Assembly (NCBI RefSeq): GCF_031323975.1
Contig: NZ_JAVIWS010000001.1
Span: 1,550,001-1,614,000 of the forward strand
Direction: 5' to 3'
Source of the DNA: Escherichia ruysiae
GTDB taxonomy: Bacteria; Pseudomonadota; Gammaproteobacteria; Enterobacterales; Enterobacteriaceae
DNA: 64,000 nucleotides
Part shown: positions 41,471 to 52,885 of the stretch, one piece after another
How positions within the stretch are numbered: position 1 is the stretch's first letter
Layout of the letters: each line of letters opens with the position of its first letter
Made by a program: the position numbers and the translations under genes
The notes under the pieces: generated by a model
Database searches by the model: none
Told to the model about the DNA's origin: nothing
What the model saw: only the letters and a program-made list of their open reading frames with translations

Positions 41471-42724
41471 TCATCCCCTTCTCGCCAGCGTCGCTCCATC
41501 GGCAAAATACGCTTTAATTCCCGCAAGAATGGACTCTGCAACTTCCTGCTGGAAAGTCGCCGTTTTCAGTTTGCGCTCTTCCTCAACGTTACTGATAAAC
41601 GCCGTTTCGACCAGAATGGAGGGAATATCAGGCGCTTTCAGCACGGCAAACCCGGCCTGCTCGACCTGATTTTTATGCAACTTATTGATTTTCCCTAGTT
41701 TATTCAGTACTGCTCTACCAAACTTCAGGCTGTCGGCAATGGTCAGCGACTGAACCATATCAAACATGGTGTGGTCGACATAGCGGTCGCCACTTTTGCT
41801 CACACCACCAATTAAGTCCGAGGCGTTCTGGGTTTGCGCCAGATATTTTGCCGCAGTACTGGTTGCGCCTTTGGTCGAAAGCGCAAACACCGAGGAGCCG
41901 CTCGGCTGGCGGCTGGTAAAGGCATCTGCATGGATAGAGACAAACAGGTCAGCACGTTGTTTCTGTGCTTTTGCTACGCGCACCTGCAATGGAATGAAGA
42001 TGTCTTCATTACGCGTCATGTACACCTTCATATTGCCCTCTTTCTCGATCAGAGAGCGCAGACGGCGGGCAATCTGTAATACCACATCTTTTTCACGCGT
42101 TTTGTATTTCCCCACCGCGCCAGAGTCTTCGCCACCGTGGCCAGGGTCAAGCATGATGACAATTGGGCGATCGCGCCCTGCCTTACCTGGCTGCGGACCA
42201 CTTTGCGCAGGCGGCACCTGTTTTTCGAGATCGCCTTTGTTGTAATCCTCCAGCAGCGCCAGCAGCGGGTCTTGCATATCCTGCGCATTGACCGGATAGA
42301 GATCCATCACCAGACGCTCTTTAAATCCGGCAACCGGCGCGAGGGCAAACATCTGTGGTTTTACGTTTTGCTTTAATTCAAAAACCATCCGCACGGTTTG
42401 CGGATCAAATTGCCCGACGCGTGCTGACTTGATGAACGGGTCGTCAGCACGAATTTGTGCCGCCATCCCCTTGAGCACCGAGTTCAGGTTTACATCTTCA
42501 ATATCCACCACCACGCGCTCAGGATTACTCAACGCGAACTGCTTATATTTCAGCTGACGGTTTGATTCAACCGTCACACGGGTATAGCTGGACGCAGGCC
42601 AGACGCGCACCGCCACGACCTGGCTGACCGCAGCCAGGCTGACCTGACTTACGCTCAATAGCCACATGGCACCCGCGCCTTGCAGTAAACGACGACGGCT
42701 GATTGCAGTATTGGATCCTGACAT
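41471..42724 (-). CDS. amiC: N-acetylmuramoyl-L-alanine amidase AmiC
   Basis: 417 residues from the ATG at 42722-42724 ([19 protein letters not shown]). The Tat signal contains SRRRLL at residues 9-14, so the protein is exported folded. An AMIN domain (about 35-160) targets it to the septal ring, followed by a linker, and an Amidase_3 zinc domain ([25 protein letters not shown]-like [26 protein letters not shown]). It splits daughter-cell peptidoglycan when activated by NlpD. Full length; diverges from argA. Confidence 0.96.
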   Translation of the reverse strand: MSGSNTAISRRRLLQGAGAMWLLSVSQVSLAAVSQVVAVRVWPASSYTRVTVESNRQLKYKQFALSNPERVVVDIEDVNLNSVLKGMAAQIRADDPFIKSARVGQFDPQTVRMVFELKQNVKPQMFALAPVAGFKERLVMDLYPVNAQDMQDPLLALLEDYNKGDLEKQVPPAQSGPQPGKAGRDRPIVIMLDPGHGGEDSGAVGKYKTREKDVVLQIARRLRSLIEKEGNMKVYMTRNEDIFIPLQVRVAKAQKQRADLFVSIHADAFTSRQPSGSSVFALSTKGATSTAAKYLAQTQNASDLIGGVSKSGDRYVDHTMFDMVQSLTIADSLKFGRAVLNKLGKINKLHKNQVEQAGFAVLKAPDIPSILVETAFISNVEEERKLKTATFQQEVAESILAGIKAYFADGATLARRG

Positions 42725-42905
42725 GCCTCTCCCGAGCAAAAAAATCTAAGCTGTGTAACAAGTAAACGACCAATTTGACCGGAAACTTTAGCGAAAGACG
42801 CATAATCTGTCATCTATAAAACGGTAAACATTCTTTTTATATTCACGGCATTACTGATAAAAAAGTTGCTCATGCGTAAAATTCGCACTTGCACACGGCA
42901 AAAAA

Positions 42906-42944
42906 ACAGAATAAAAATACATTAATTTCGAATAATCATGCAAA
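42906..42944 (+). promoter_or_regulatory. Tandem ARG boxes upstream of argA
   Basis: Two 18-bp ArgR half-palindromes spaced by 3 bp: about 42906-42923 (core AGAATAAAAATACA) and about 42927-42944 (core CGAATAATCATGCA). Both match the wTGAATwwwwATTCAw type. They overlap the argA leader just before its ribosome site, the known arrangement for ArgR repression. Confidence 0.75.
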
Positions 42945-42954
42945 GAGGTGTGCC

Positions 42955-44286
42955 GTGGTGAAGGAACGTAAAACCGAGCTGGTCGAGGGATTCCGCCATT
43001 CGGTTCCTTATATCAATACCCACCGGGGAAAAACGTTTGTCATCATGCTCGGCGGCGAAGCCATTGAGCATGAGAATTTCTCCAGTATCGTTAATGATAT
43101 CGGGTTGTTGCACAGCCTCGGCATCCGTCTGGTCGTCGTCTATGGCGCGCGTCCACAGATCGACGCGAATCTGGCGGCGCATCATCACGAACCGCTGTAC
43201 CACAAGAATATACGCGTGACTGACGGCAAAACGCTGGAGCTGGTGAAGCAGGCTGCGGGGACATTGCAACTGGACATCACTGCTCGCCTGTCGATGAGCC
43301 TCAACAACACGCCGTTGCAGGGCGCTCATATCAACGTCGTCAGTGGCAATTTTATTATTGCACAACCGCTGGGCGTGGATGATGGCGTGGATTACTGCCA
43401 TAGCGGACGCATCCGGCGGATTGACGAAGAAGCGATTCATCGCCAACTGGATAGCGGTGCCATTGTGCTGATGGGCCCGGTGGCGGTTTCGGTCACTGGC
43501 GAGAGCTTTAACCTGACCTCGGAAGAGATTGCCACACAACTTGCCATCAAACTGAAAGCCGAGAAGATGATTGGTTTTTGCTCTTCACAGGGCGTCACCA
43601 ATGATGATGGCGATATTGTCTCCGAACTTTTCCCTAACGAGGCGCAGGCGCGGGTAGAAGCCCAGGAAGAGAAAGGCGATTACAACTCCGGTACGGTGCG
43701 CTTTTTGCGTGGTGCGGTGAAAGCCTGCCGCAGTGGTGTTCGTCGCTGTCATTTAATCAGTTATCAGGAAGATGGCGCGCTGTTGCAAGAGTTGTTCTCA
43801 CGTGACGGTATCGGTACGCAAATTGTGATGGAAAGCGCGGAGCAGATTCGTCGCGCAACAATCAACGATATTGGCGGCATTCTGGAGTTGATTCGCCCGC
43901 TGGAGCAGCAAGGCATTCTGGTACGTCGTTCTCGCGAACAACTGGAGATGGAAATCGACAAATTCACTATTATTCAGCGCGATAACACAACTATTGCCTG
44001 CGCCGCGCTTTATCCGTTCCCGGAAGAGAAGATTGGCGAAATGGCCTGTGTGGCAGTACACCCGGATTACCGTAGTTCATCACGGGGCGAGGTTTTACTG
44101 GAACGCATTGCCGCTCAGGCGAAGCAGAGCGGGTTAAGCAAATTGTTTGTGCTGACCACGCGCAGTATTCACTGGTTCCAGGAGCGCGGATTTACCCCGG
44201 TGGATATTGATTTACTGCCGGAGAGTAAAAAGCAGTTGTACAACTACCAGCGTAAATCCAAAGTGTTGATGGCGGATTTAGGGTAA
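42955..44286 (+). CDS. argA: N-acetylglutamate synthase ArgA
   Basis: 443 residues from the GTG at 42955 ([19 protein letters not shown]), preceded by AAAGAGGTG. It makes N-acetylglutamate from glutamate and acetyl-CoA, the first step of arginine synthesis, inhibited by arginine. The N-terminal amino-acid-kinase-like domain binds arginine ([23 protein letters not shown]), and the C-terminal GNAT domain (about 296-430) has [21 protein letters not shown] as its acetyl-CoA loop. An upstream in-frame ATG at 42889 overlaps the ARG boxes and is rejected. Confidence 0.97.
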   Translation: MVKERKTELVEGFRHSVPYINTHRGKTFVIMLGGEAIEHENFSSIVNDIGLLHSLGIRLVVVYGARPQIDANLAAHHHEPLYHKNIRVTDGKTLELVKQAAGTLQLDITARLSMSLNNTPLQGAHINVVSGNFIIAQPLGVDDGVDYCHSGRIRRIDEEAIHRQLDSGAIVLMGPVAVSVTGESFNLTSEEIATQLAIKLKAEKMIGFCSSQGVTNDDGDIVSELFPNEAQARVEAQEEKGDYNSGTVRFLRGAVKACRSGVRRCHLISYQEDGALLQELFSRDGIGTQIVMESAEQIRRATINDIGGILELIRPLEQQGILVRRSREQLEMEIDKFTIIQRDNTTIACAALYPFPEEKIGEMACVAVHPDYRSSSRGEVLLERIAAQAKQSGLSKLFVLTTRSIHWFQERGFTPVDIDLLPESKKQLYNYQRKSKVLMADLG

Positions 44287-44297
44287 GCGATGAATAT

Positions 44298-44458
<161 letters not shown>

Positions 44459-44460
44459 GT

Positions 44461-46287
44461 TCACTCCCGCGCACCAAACAACGCTGCCAGCCCGCTACGT
44501 CGCTCGGTACGAGTGGCGATTGCCGCACTCAAAATACGCTCATCGGCATACAGAGACAAACGTCGACGCGCGCGGGTTACCGCAGTGTAAACCAGTTCTC
44601 GCGTTACTACCGGTGTACGCTGGCTCGGTAAAATCAACGCCGCATGGTCGAACTCCGATCCCTGCGATTTATGTACCGTCATCGCCCATGTGGTTTCGTG
44701 CTCTGGCAGGCGGCTCGGTTGTACTGACTTGATATTGCCGTCCGGCATCGCAAACCAGACGCGCGTCCCCTGCCCGCGATCCAGCGCAATACCGATATCG
44801 CCATTAAACAACCCAAGCGCGCTGTCATTACGGGCAATCATCACCGGTCGGCCTTCGTACCAACGAGAGTGCAGATGACGATGAATTTTGCGCTTCTGTT
44901 GCATAAACTGTTCAATTCGCTCATTCAGTCCAGCGACGCCAAACGGCCCTTCCCGCAGGGCGCACAAAAGCTGGTATTCATTGAACGCCTGAATGATTAA
45001 ATCCGGCTCGGCACGTGCTTGTAGCAGATCCAGATAACGTCCGTAACCCACAAGAGCTTCTTCAAGCATCGCAATATAGTCTTCGCCGTTCTGCAAAAGC
45101 CGTTTTTCGATGTCAGTAAAATCCTGCTGAAAAACCGTTTTCACTGCCGTTTTATCACCACGGTTAATCGCCGCAGCTAACTGACCAATGCCAGAATCGC
45201 TGCCGAAACGGTAGCTTTTTTGCAGCAGGCAGAGACTGTCACGCAAAGATGCCGCTTCTGTGCCAGTTCCTGCCGGAACGTGAGTTCCCGTCAGGCGGCT
45301 TAGCTGCCCGGCACGCTCGGCGGTAAAGCCCGCGTTGGCATAGGCGCAGATATCGCCCAGCACAGCCCCAGCCTCAACCGAGGCCAGTTGATCACGATCG
45401 CCGAGAAAGATCACTCGCGCATGATCGGGCAAGGCGTCGATCAGTCTCGACATCATAGGCAGATCGATCATTGACGCTTCATCTACCACCAGCACATCAA
45501 GATGCAGCGGGTTACCGGCATGATGACGTAAACGCTGGCTACCTGGCTGCGCACCCAGCAATCGGTGCAAAGTGCTGGCATCTTCCGGAATGCGTTTCTT
45601 TTGTTCATCGGTCAGCGGTAACTGGCGCAAAGCCTTGCCAAGCGATTCGGTTAAGCGCGCAGCAGCTTTCCCCGTTGGTGCAGCCAGACGGATACGGCAG
45701 CGTTCGCCGTCTGCCATCTGAATTAACGCAGCCAGCAACTTCGCTACGGTGGTCGTTTTACCGGTGCCAGGGCCGCCGGAAATCACCGAGATCCGCCGTG
45801 TCAGCGCCACCGCTGCCGCCACTTTTTGCCAGTTAATTTCATCGCTTACTGGAAAAAGTTTGTCCAGGGTTTGCGCCAGTAGAGCTTCATCCACCTCAAT
45901 GGCATGATTCACTTCGTTGAAAAATCGCGCCACTGTGCGCTCATTACACCACATGCGATTCAGGTAGAGACGATCGCCACAGAGGATCATTGGCGTTGGT
46001 TCATCTCCCCGGCTGACCGCTTGTGAAGCCAGCAAGCACTCTTCCCAATTTTGTAGCTCACCGATTTCACTGACACAGGTCGCCAACAGCGGATGCGACG
46101 CCTCGTTATTTTCCAGTCGTGAAAGCGGCAAACAGACGTGTCCCTCTCCGGCATCATGACTTAACAGTGCCGCCGCGAGGGTGACGGCAGGATGTTCATC
46201 ACCCGCCACAGTCAGGGCAAATTGCACATCCAGCGGGCGTAGCTGTTTGTGCTCCACAGCTTCCAGTAATTGCTTTTGCAATTTCAT
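44461..46287 (-). CDS. recD: Exodeoxyribonuclease V alpha subunit RecD
   Basis: 608 residues. It is the 5'-3' SF1B helicase motor of RecBCD and is required for the nuclease activity. Walker A is in [18 protein letters not shown], followed by [17 protein letters not shown] (Walker B) and the C-terminal [18 protein letters not shown] and [12 protein letters not shown] motifs. Its ATG overlaps the recB stop by one base at 46287, coupling translation. Full length. Confidence 0.98.
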   Translation of the reverse strand: MKLQKQLLEAVEHKQLRPLDVQFALTVAGDEHPAVTLAAALLSHDAGEGHVCLPLSRLENNEASHPLLATCVSEIGELQNWEECLLASQAVSRGDEPTPMILCGDRLYLNRMWCNERTVARFFNEVNHAIEVDEALLAQTLDKLFPVSDEINWQKVAAAVALTRRISVISGGPGTGKTTTVAKLLAALIQMADGERCRIRLAAPTGKAAARLTESLGKALRQLPLTDEQKKRIPEDASTLHRLLGAQPGSQRLRHHAGNPLHLDVLVVDEASMIDLPMMSRLIDALPDHARVIFLGDRDQLASVEAGAVLGDICAYANAGFTAERAGQLSRLTGTHVPAGTGTEAASLRDSLCLLQKSYRFGSDSGIGQLAAAINRGDKTAVKTVFQQDFTDIEKRLLQNGEDYIAMLEEALVGYGRYLDLLQARAEPDLIIQAFNEYQLLCALREGPFGVAGLNERIEQFMQQKRKIHRHLHSRWYEGRPVMIARNDSALGLFNGDIGIALDRGQGTRVWFAMPDGNIKSVQPSRLPEHETTWAMTVHKSQGSEFDHAALILPSQRTPVVTRELVYTAVTRARRRLSLYADERILSAAIATRTERRSGLAALFGARE

Positions 46288-49200
46288 TACGCCTCCTCCA
46301 GGGTCATACCGGCAAACATCTCATCCATCAGGTCAATCAACCCGGCGTTGGGTCGGGTCGCGTAGATCCCTTGTTGCGGATGTTCTTTATCAACGCCACG
46401 CAGGAACAGATAAATAACGCCGCCAAAGTGGCGCTCATAGTCGTAATCAGCAATGCGATGACGCAGATAACGGTGCAGCGCCAGGGTATAAAGCTGATAT
46501 TGCAGATCATAGCGGTGTGCCTGCATTGCCGCTGCCATAGCCTGTTGGGTGTAAGCCGAACTGTCTTCACCCAACCAGTTAGATTTATAGTCGAGCAGGT
46601 AATAACGCCCTTCGTGGCGGAACACCAGGTCGATAAAGCCTTTTAACATGCCGCGTACCTGCATGAACTCCAGCGGCGGACAGCCAGCGGATAGCGAGTC
46701 AAACTGGCGGATTAGCGCATCAAGCTGGCTGGCAATAAGCGGCTCGCTAATCGGCAGGTAAAACTCCATCTCCACCTGTTTATCGCGGGCGGAAAGCTGA
46801 CTCAGAGTGACGCCAGTTTCATTGAGCGGTGCCTGAAGAATAGCGGTGATCCACTCAGTCAACACCGGTTCCCACTGCGGTTCAAAGCCGCCAAGTTCCA
46901 GTTTTTCCCGCACCCAGTTCGGGGCAACCGGCTGGGTAAAATCGAGGTCTTCAAACAAGCTGTGCAAGAACGTCCCCGGTGAGGCGCCACGCGGGAACTG
47001 ATGCGGTGTTAACGTCGGTTCTTCAACGACGCTGACCACGCCTGCGGCATCAACATCCAGCCGTGGCATCAGATCCTGAGCGATACCATGACCACGCTGC
47101 TGCAAACCGGAGTAGCTGGTGACACGCCAGTTATCGCCGGGCAATCGTTGTAGCGTCCTCGCATTCAGTTCTGCAGTTAAAACATCATTAACCTGCCAGG
47201 GCTGGTTATCACCAGTTTGTGCCGTTTGCCAGGCAATATCATCATCGCATAACGCTTCAATACAGGTGCGAAGCCCTGCCGCATCTTGCGGTTCCCCTTT
47301 TTGCAGCAAACGCCCGAGCGCACTTTGGTGGACGTCGGTGTCACCTTTTTTATCGCCACGACGGCGCACCAGCGGTGCAACGCCGAGACTGCAATGCCAA
47401 ACCGAACGCGTCAGCGCCACGTAAAGCAAACGCAGATCTTCCGCCAGACGTTCGGCCTCGGCGAGATCGACACTTTCTGGCGCAGCGTTAAGATCCAGAA
47501 CAGCCTCAAACGAGTGGCGATCGTGATAAAACGCCTGATCCTGGACGCGGAAATTGGTAATAAATGGCAACCAGACCAGCGGATATTCCAGCCCTTTTGA
47601 TTTATGGATCGTGACAATCTGCACCAGATGTTTATCACTTTCGAGGCGCATTTGTTGGCTGGAGGCATTACTATCTGGCTCGAGGATATGTTGCGATAAC
47701 CAGCGTACCAGCGCATGTTCACTTTCCAGCTGCGTTCCGGCTTCTTGTAGCAGTTCGCTGATATGCAAGATATCGGTAAGACGCCGCTCACCGCCTGCCG
47801 TTGCCAGCAAGTTTTCTGCAATGTTACGCGCCGACATCAGCGCCCGCAGCATCGGCATAACGCCACGTTTACGCCAGATTTGCCGATAACCATCGAACTC
47901 TTCAACTACCGCATCCCACGCATGTTCGTCATTGTTCAGCGTTTCGATATCCAGGGCGTTCAACCCCATCATCGACGTTGCTAACGCACTGCGCAGAGTG
48001 TTCTCACGTTCAGGCGTCATTACAGCCTGCAACAGCCAAAGCATCTCCTGCGCTTCCAGTGTTTCAAAAACACTGTCGCGGTTCGAAAGGTAAACGGAAG
48101 GGATTTCCAGCAGCGTTAAGGCATCGCGCACCTGGGCGGCCTCCTGGCGGCTGCGTACCAGCACACTGATGTCCGAGGCGCGAACAGGACGCGCGGTGTC
48201 GCCATTCATCAGCAATGCTTCGCCCCGCTGCCCGGCCTGTAGCCAGTCGCGGATTTGCGCAGCACATACCTGCGCCATGGTACTTTGATAATCGCCAATA
48301 CCGCAGCTTTCACCTTCCATCAGCCACATTTTCATCGCCGGCTGCGTTTCACCTTTAAATACAAAACGCAGTGCCTGATTTTTTCCGGCTGATTTCACTG
48401 GAATAAACGGAATTTCGCGGAACATGAAAGCGTCATCAGCCTGGCTGAAAAGTTTGTTCACACTGTTCACCATTCCCGGCGCAGAACGCCAGTTGGTATC
48501 TAAGGTGTAGTGAGCGTGAACTTCGCTACGCGCCTTCATGTAGGTGAAAATGTCTGCGCCACGGAATGCGTAAATGGCCTGCTTCGGGTCACCAATCAGC
48601 AATAACGCCGTTTCCGGCTGATGGTGCCAGATACGGCGGAAAATCCGGTACTGCTGGGGGTCGGTATCCTGAAATTCGTCGATCATTGCCACTGGAAAGC
48701 GCGTACGGATCGCCGTTGCCAGCGCCTCTCCGCTTTCGCTACGCAGCGCGGAATCGAGCCGACTTAGCATGTCATCAAAGCCCAGTTCGCCACGGCGGCG
48801 TTTTTCGCGCGCTACTGTTTCGCGGATCTCAGCCAATGCGCGGGTGATCACCACATCACGGATCGACAATGGTTCGGCAAGCAGTTGATCGATCGCCTCA
48901 AACAGCGGATGTCGCGGGGTTTCCCCCCCGGCTTTCGTGCGATCTTCCAGGAAACGCTGGGAGAATTTTTCCAGCGACTCTGGCAACTGATAACTGTTGG
49001 TCTCTTCTTCTGCCCAGGCGCTGATCTTGTCTATCCATTTAGCCTGATTGCTACGGTTAAACTTGCGGCGATCAATACCGGAAGATTCGATCAGCGCATC
49101 CAGTTCACCCACTGCGTCGCGCCACTGCTGTTTTACGGCATCGATACGCGCCACAATTTGCGCATGGCGGGAAGCCAGAGTTTCATCATCGGGCGGCGGC

Positions 49201-49829
49201 GCTTTGATAACCGGCGCTTCCCCTTGCAGATAACGGTTAATATCTCGCAGTAACGCCTGCGGCCCTTTCCAGGTTTCAAAGACGACCTGGGCAATTTCAC
49301 GCGGTAACGGGTAGCAATGGCGACGCCAGAAATCGGCGCAGGCCTGGTAGCGCAGTAGAGACTCGTCTTCAATCAGCTGCTGCTCAAACAACATGCCGGA
49401 TTCAAAGGCATTCAGGTTGAGCATTCGCTGGCAAAAACCGTGGATGGTAAAGACTGCTGCTTCATCCATCTGTCGCTCAGCTAACAGCAACCACTGCGCG
49501 GCTTGCGCTTTATCGTCGATCTCTTCCAGCAGGCGTGCATACAGCGGATTGTCGGTGGTTTCACGCAGACAGGCGATGCGTAATTCATGAATATTGCTAC
49601 GGATACGACCGCGCAATTCTGCAGTGGCAGCCTCGGTAAAGGTTACTACCAGCAGTTCTTCAACGGTCAATGGGCGGGGAAAGGCGGAGGAACCGCCTAG
49701 TCCAAGTAACAGGCGCAAATAGAGCGCCGCAATCGTAAAGGTTTTGCCTGTGCCGGCAGAGGCTTCAATCAGGCGCTCGCCCTGTAAGGGCAAGCGCAAA
49801 GGATCTAGTGTCTCGGCGACATCACTCAT
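46287..49829 (-). CDS. recB: Exodeoxyribonuclease V beta subunit RecB
   Basis: 1180 residues from the ATG at 49827-49829 ([20 protein letters not shown]). It is the 3'-5' helicase and the single nuclease of RecBCD. Walker A is in [19 protein letters not shown], with [20 protein letters not shown] (motif II) and [16 protein letters not shown] (motif V). The C-terminal nuclease domain has the Asp and Lys residues in [12 protein letters not shown] (about 1080/1082). An upstream in-frame ATG three codons earlier overlaps ptrA. It overlaps ptrA by 8 bp and recD by one base. Confidence 0.98.
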   Translation of the reverse strand: MSDVAETLDPLRLPLQGERLIEASAGTGKTFTIAALYLRLLLGLGGSSAFPRPLTVEELLVVTFTEAATAELRGRIRSNIHELRIACLRETTDNPLYARLLEEIDDKAQAAQWLLLAERQMDEAAVFTIHGFCQRMLNLNAFESGMLFEQQLIEDESLLRYQACADFWRRHCYPLPREIAQVVFETWKGPQALLRDINRYLQGEAPVIKAPPPDDETLASRHAQIVARIDAVKQQWRDAVGELDALIESSGIDRRKFNRSNQAKWIDKISAWAEEETNSYQLPESLEKFSQRFLEDRTKAGGETPRHPLFEAIDQLLAEPLSIRDVVITRALAEIRETVAREKRRRGELGFDDMLSRLDSALRSESGEALATAIRTRFPVAMIDEFQDTDPQQYRIFRRIWHHQPETALLLIGDPKQAIYAFRGADIFTYMKARSEVHAHYTLDTNWRSAPGMVNSVNKLFSQADDAFMFREIPFIPVKSAGKNQALRFVFKGETQPAMKMWLMEGESCGIGDYQSTMAQVCAAQIRDWLQAGQRGEALLMNGDTARPVRASDISVLVRSRQEAAQVRDALTLLEIPSVYLSNRDSVFETLEAQEMLWLLQAVMTPERENTLRSALATSMMGLNALDIETLNNDEHAWDAVVEEFDGYRQIWRKRGVMPMLRALMSARNIAENLLATAGGERRLTDILHISELLQEAGTQLESEHALVRWLSQHILEPDSNASSQQMRLESDKHLVQIVTIHKSKGLEYPLVWLPFITNFRVQDQAFYHDRHSFEAVLDLNAAPESVDLAEAERLAEDLRLLYVALTRSVWHCSLGVAPLVRRRGDKKGDTDVHQSALGRLLQKGEPQDAAGLRTCIEALCDDDIAWQTAQTGDNQPWQVNDVLTAELNARTLQRLPGDNWRVTSYSGLQQRGHGIAQDLMPRLDVDAAGVVSVVEEPTLTPHQFPRGASPGTFLHSLFEDLDFTQPVAPNWVREKLELGGFEPQWEPVLTEWITAILQAPLNETGVTLSQLSARDKQVEMEFYLPISEPLIASQLDALIRQFDSLSAGCPPLEFMQVRGMLKGFIDLVFRHEGRYYLLDYKSNWLGEDSSAYTQQAMAAAMQAHRYDLQYQLYTLALHRYLRHRIADYDYERHFGGVIYLFLRGVDKEHPQQGIYATRPNAGLIDLMDEMFAGMTLEEA

Positions 49830-52710
49830 TCTTTTCACTCATCAGGGGCATTGTTTGCTGCAACGCGCTGACGTTCTCCCATACTTTCCAGCCTTCAGGA
49901 TGCACATATTCGGCTTTCCCGTTCTGGCTGCCGGAAATCTGCGACAGGATAGCCATGCCTTGCGGCTCGACCACCGCCTGATGGAAGAAATCGGCCAGTT
50001 TTTGCGGCGTCAGCAGTTTTATCTGTGCCACGATTTTATCACGCGAATCGAAGCGCATATTGCCGCGATCGAAATCTTTACTTAACTTCGATGCTTCTTC
50101 GCCGAGCGTTTGCGGTGCCTGCAGCATCTGGGTAATCACCGCCTGCTGGATTTGGGCAAACTCTTCTGGCTTCATCGCCCGCAATTTTGCCTCTGCGGTT
50201 GGGAAAAAGGCTTTGTATCGCTCCCACAGGTATGAGGGCTGTTTATCATTGCTTTGCAGCAAGAAGCCCATGCCCCACTGACGCCCTACACTCATAGGAA
50301 ACGCGAACACGGCATAGCCCAACTGTTCTTCGGTACGCAACTGATTGTAGAACCACGGCTGAACAATCTGCGCCAGCAGAGAACTGTAGGCTGAACTGGT
50401 GTATTCATCGTAGCCAGTCGGTACGAAAACCGCTGCCAGGGCAGAGTCGGTACTGTTACCGGCTTTTTCAAAGATGACGGACTGTTTTTTCTCAACCACT
50501 ACATCTTTGTTACGACACCACTCTGAACCATCAGCGCCCAACTGTTTTTGCACATCGCGTGCCAGCGTTGTTGCCTGGGCTTCGGTCATGTTGCCGATAA
50601 CCATAAACTCTGGTCGTGCCCCCGTTTTTAAGGCGTCGCGGTAAGCCAGCACCTCTTTCAGAGTGATGGAGGGCAAAATTTTACGTCGCTCATCTCGCGA
50701 GAAGTACGGCACCTGTGAGAGCATTTGCGCGGGCATAATCGCCTGCTCAAACGCTTTGCCCTTTTCTGCGGAATCCATCATCTGGTTATACCAGGATTTC
50801 GCCTGCTCAAGCTGATCTTCCGTAGCGGTATAGCTAAAGTAGCCCTCCAGCAAAGCCTGGAAAAGCTGCGGCAGCCGCTGAGTGTAACCATTAGCATTGA
50901 CCATAAGGCCGTTGTTAGCGTTGGTGGAAAAACTAATGCCACCAACTGACGCCTGGTTGCTTAACTGATCAAGCGCCAGCCCTGCGAGATAATCATTGAG
51001 CGCAAACATTACCTGATTACGGGCGCTGTCCATGGCTTTCGGGTTACGCAAAATCAGGCTGACATCTGCTTTGGGTTCGCTGGCAAAATAACGGCTTGGC
51101 GCATACACCACACGCAGATTCGACTCATCAACAATCAGTTCTGGATGGTCGTATTTCTTCTCTGACTTAATCAGCGAGAAATCGTCAGGAATATAGGGGT
51201 TAAGCTCCGGCAAGGAGAGCGCAATGTCGGCGGCTTTTTTCTGCCAGTCAGCGAAGGTTTGTGCGCTGATTTTATCGACCTGATACGGCGCATCGACAAA
51301 GTAAGCCGTTTTATTGTGCGGCTCTTTCGGGCTGATATACCAGATACGCGCGTTCTGCGGCGTCATCATCGCCAGACGTTCTTTTACTGCTTTAGCATCG
51401 TACCGATCGGCAATATTGACTGCATCCAGCGTATGCTCAACAGGAACGCGAATCATGGTATCCGCCAACCATTCGACGTAATCCATATCACGGGTGATTG
51501 ACGGATAACGGAAGTCGATATCCAGCACATTCGCCAGCTCATCGAAATACTGTTTATCAATCCCTTTTTCGCGTAACAGATTGAGGTAGCTGAAAATGGC
51601 CGCCACAACCTGATCGCGATTCGCCAGACCTTTATCGGTTAAGGACGCAGAAATCGCTAATACGCCGCTGTTACCGTTGACGATAGGATCGGAGTTGGCG
51701 CTAATGCCCTCAACTAATCCCTGCTTTTGCAGCCAGTCAGAAAGTGTACCTGGGCTGCGATTACCAATCAGATAGGTAATCAACTCATCCGTTTTACTAC
51801 GGAACTTCTCCGAGTTGTTATCGATGCGAAACTCGACGCGCAGCACTTTACGCGGCAGCGCCGGGACGTAATGAATGATAATGCCCTTTTGCGCGTCGGT
51901 GACTACCGGCACGGTGATTTCCGGTTTCTGGCTCTCTTTGTTAGGCACGCGACCGAAGGTGTCCGCCGCCATTTTTGCCAGTTCCGGCAATGGCTTGTTG
52001 CTGTAGATAACCGCCTTCATCAGATTGGCAGAGTAATATTTCTCATGGAAATCTTTCAGCGCCTGCTGCACAGGATTACCGGGTTTGTCGCTTAAAGTTT
52101 CCAGGTTACCGCCAGAAAACTTTGAACCTGGGTGCGCCGGGTTAATGGTTTCTGCGCTGACCTGCGCCATGCGCATCCCGTCACGCGTGCGCGCCATGGT
52201 TAATTCAGCGTTCACTGCATTACGTTCACGTTCGGCATATTTCTTGTCGAGCAAGGGTTCTGCAATAGCATCGGCCAGGCGATCTACCGCACCGGGCAAG
52301 GCATCGTTCTCAACTTCCAGATAGAAAGCCGTGCGATATGGTGCCGTGCTGGCATTGTGACTGCCGCCGTGCATTTTAAGATATTCAGCGAGGCTATCTG
52401 CTTGAGGGTACTTTTTCGAACCCATCAGACTCATATGTTCAAGGTAATGTGCCAGCCCCTGATACGCTTCAGGATCTTCCAGCGACCCAACGGGCACTAC
52501 CAGCGCCGAAAGCGATTTAACCGCCTGCGGATCAGAAACCAGCAAGACCACCATACCGTTATCCAGACGTATAGCCTGATACTGGCGGTTATCTTTATCA
52601 CTTTTACGGATGGTTTCCTGAATCGGCTGCCATCCCGTTTCTGCCTGACTTAAGGGTGCCCAAAGGGCAACAAACAACAGTAATGCTTTGAACCAGGTGC
52701 TGCGGGGCAT
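49822..52710 (-). CDS. ptrA: Protease III (pitrilysin)
   Basis: 962 residues, periplasmic zinc protease of the M16 family that degrades small peptides and insulin-like substrates. A signal peptide MPRSTWFKALLLFVALWAPL SQA is followed by the inverted zinc motif in GLAHYLEHMSLMG (H88, E91, H92 with E169 in ERERNAVNAELTM). Two homologous halves with M16 domains follow. It lies between recC and recB in the same direction and overlaps recB by 8 bp, the arrangement known from K-12. No link with recombination is established. Confidence 0.97.
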   Translation of the reverse strand: MPRSTWFKALLLFVALWAPLSQAETGWQPIQETIRKSDKDNRQYQAIRLDNGMVVLLVSDPQAVKSLSALVVPVGSLEDPEAYQGLAHYLEHMSLMGSKKYPQADSLAEYLKMHGGSHNASTAPYRTAFYLEVENDALPGAVDRLADAIAEPLLDKKYAERERNAVNAELTMARTRDGMRMAQVSAETINPAHPGSKFSGGNLETLSDKPGNPVQQALKDFHEKYYSANLMKAVIYSNKPLPELAKMAADTFGRVPNKESQKPEITVPVVTDAQKGIIIHYVPALPRKVLRVEFRIDNNSEKFRSKTDELITYLIGNRSPGTLSDWLQKQGLVEGISANSDPIVNGNSGVLAISASLTDKGLANRDQVVAAIFSYLNLLREKGIDKQYFDELANVLDIDFRYPSITRDMDYVEWLADTMIRVPVEHTLDAVNIADRYDAKAVKERLAMMTPQNARIWYISPKEPHNKTAYFVDAPYQVDKISAQTFADWQKKAADIALSLPELNPYIPDDFSLIKSEKKYDHPELIVDESNLRVVYAPSRYFASEPKADVSLILRNPKAMDSARNQVMFALNDYLAGLALDQLSNQASVGGISFSTNANNGLMVNANGYTQRLPQLFQALLEGYFSYTATEDQLEQAKSWYNQMMDSAEKGKAFEQAIMPAQMLSQVPYFSRDERRKILPSITLKEVLAYRDALKTGARPEFMVIGNMTEAQATTLARDVQKQLGADGSEWCRNKDVVVEKKQSVIFEKAGNSTDSALAAVFVPTGYDEYTSSAYSSLLAQIVQPWFYNQLRTEEQLGYAVFAFPMSVGRQWGMGFLLQSNDKQPSYLWERYKAFFPTAEAKLRAMKPEEFAQIQQAVITQMLQAPQTLGEEASKLSKDFDRGNMRFDSRDKIVAQIKLLTPQKLADFFHQAVVEPQGMAILSQISGSQNGKAEYVHPEGWKVWENVSALQQTMPLMSEKNE

Positions 52711-52885
52711 TCACGAACCTCATTATCAACTTTATTTTTCAACCAGATTCAATAGCTTAAAGAAAATTATCCGGCAGAATATAATCTTGTGCTGAACGAG
52801 CCAGCCAGTATCTATATAACCATCAGTCCGTGACTGGTGCGCATCATAAAGTAAGCAGATGAATTGCGCAATTTTTATACAGAAC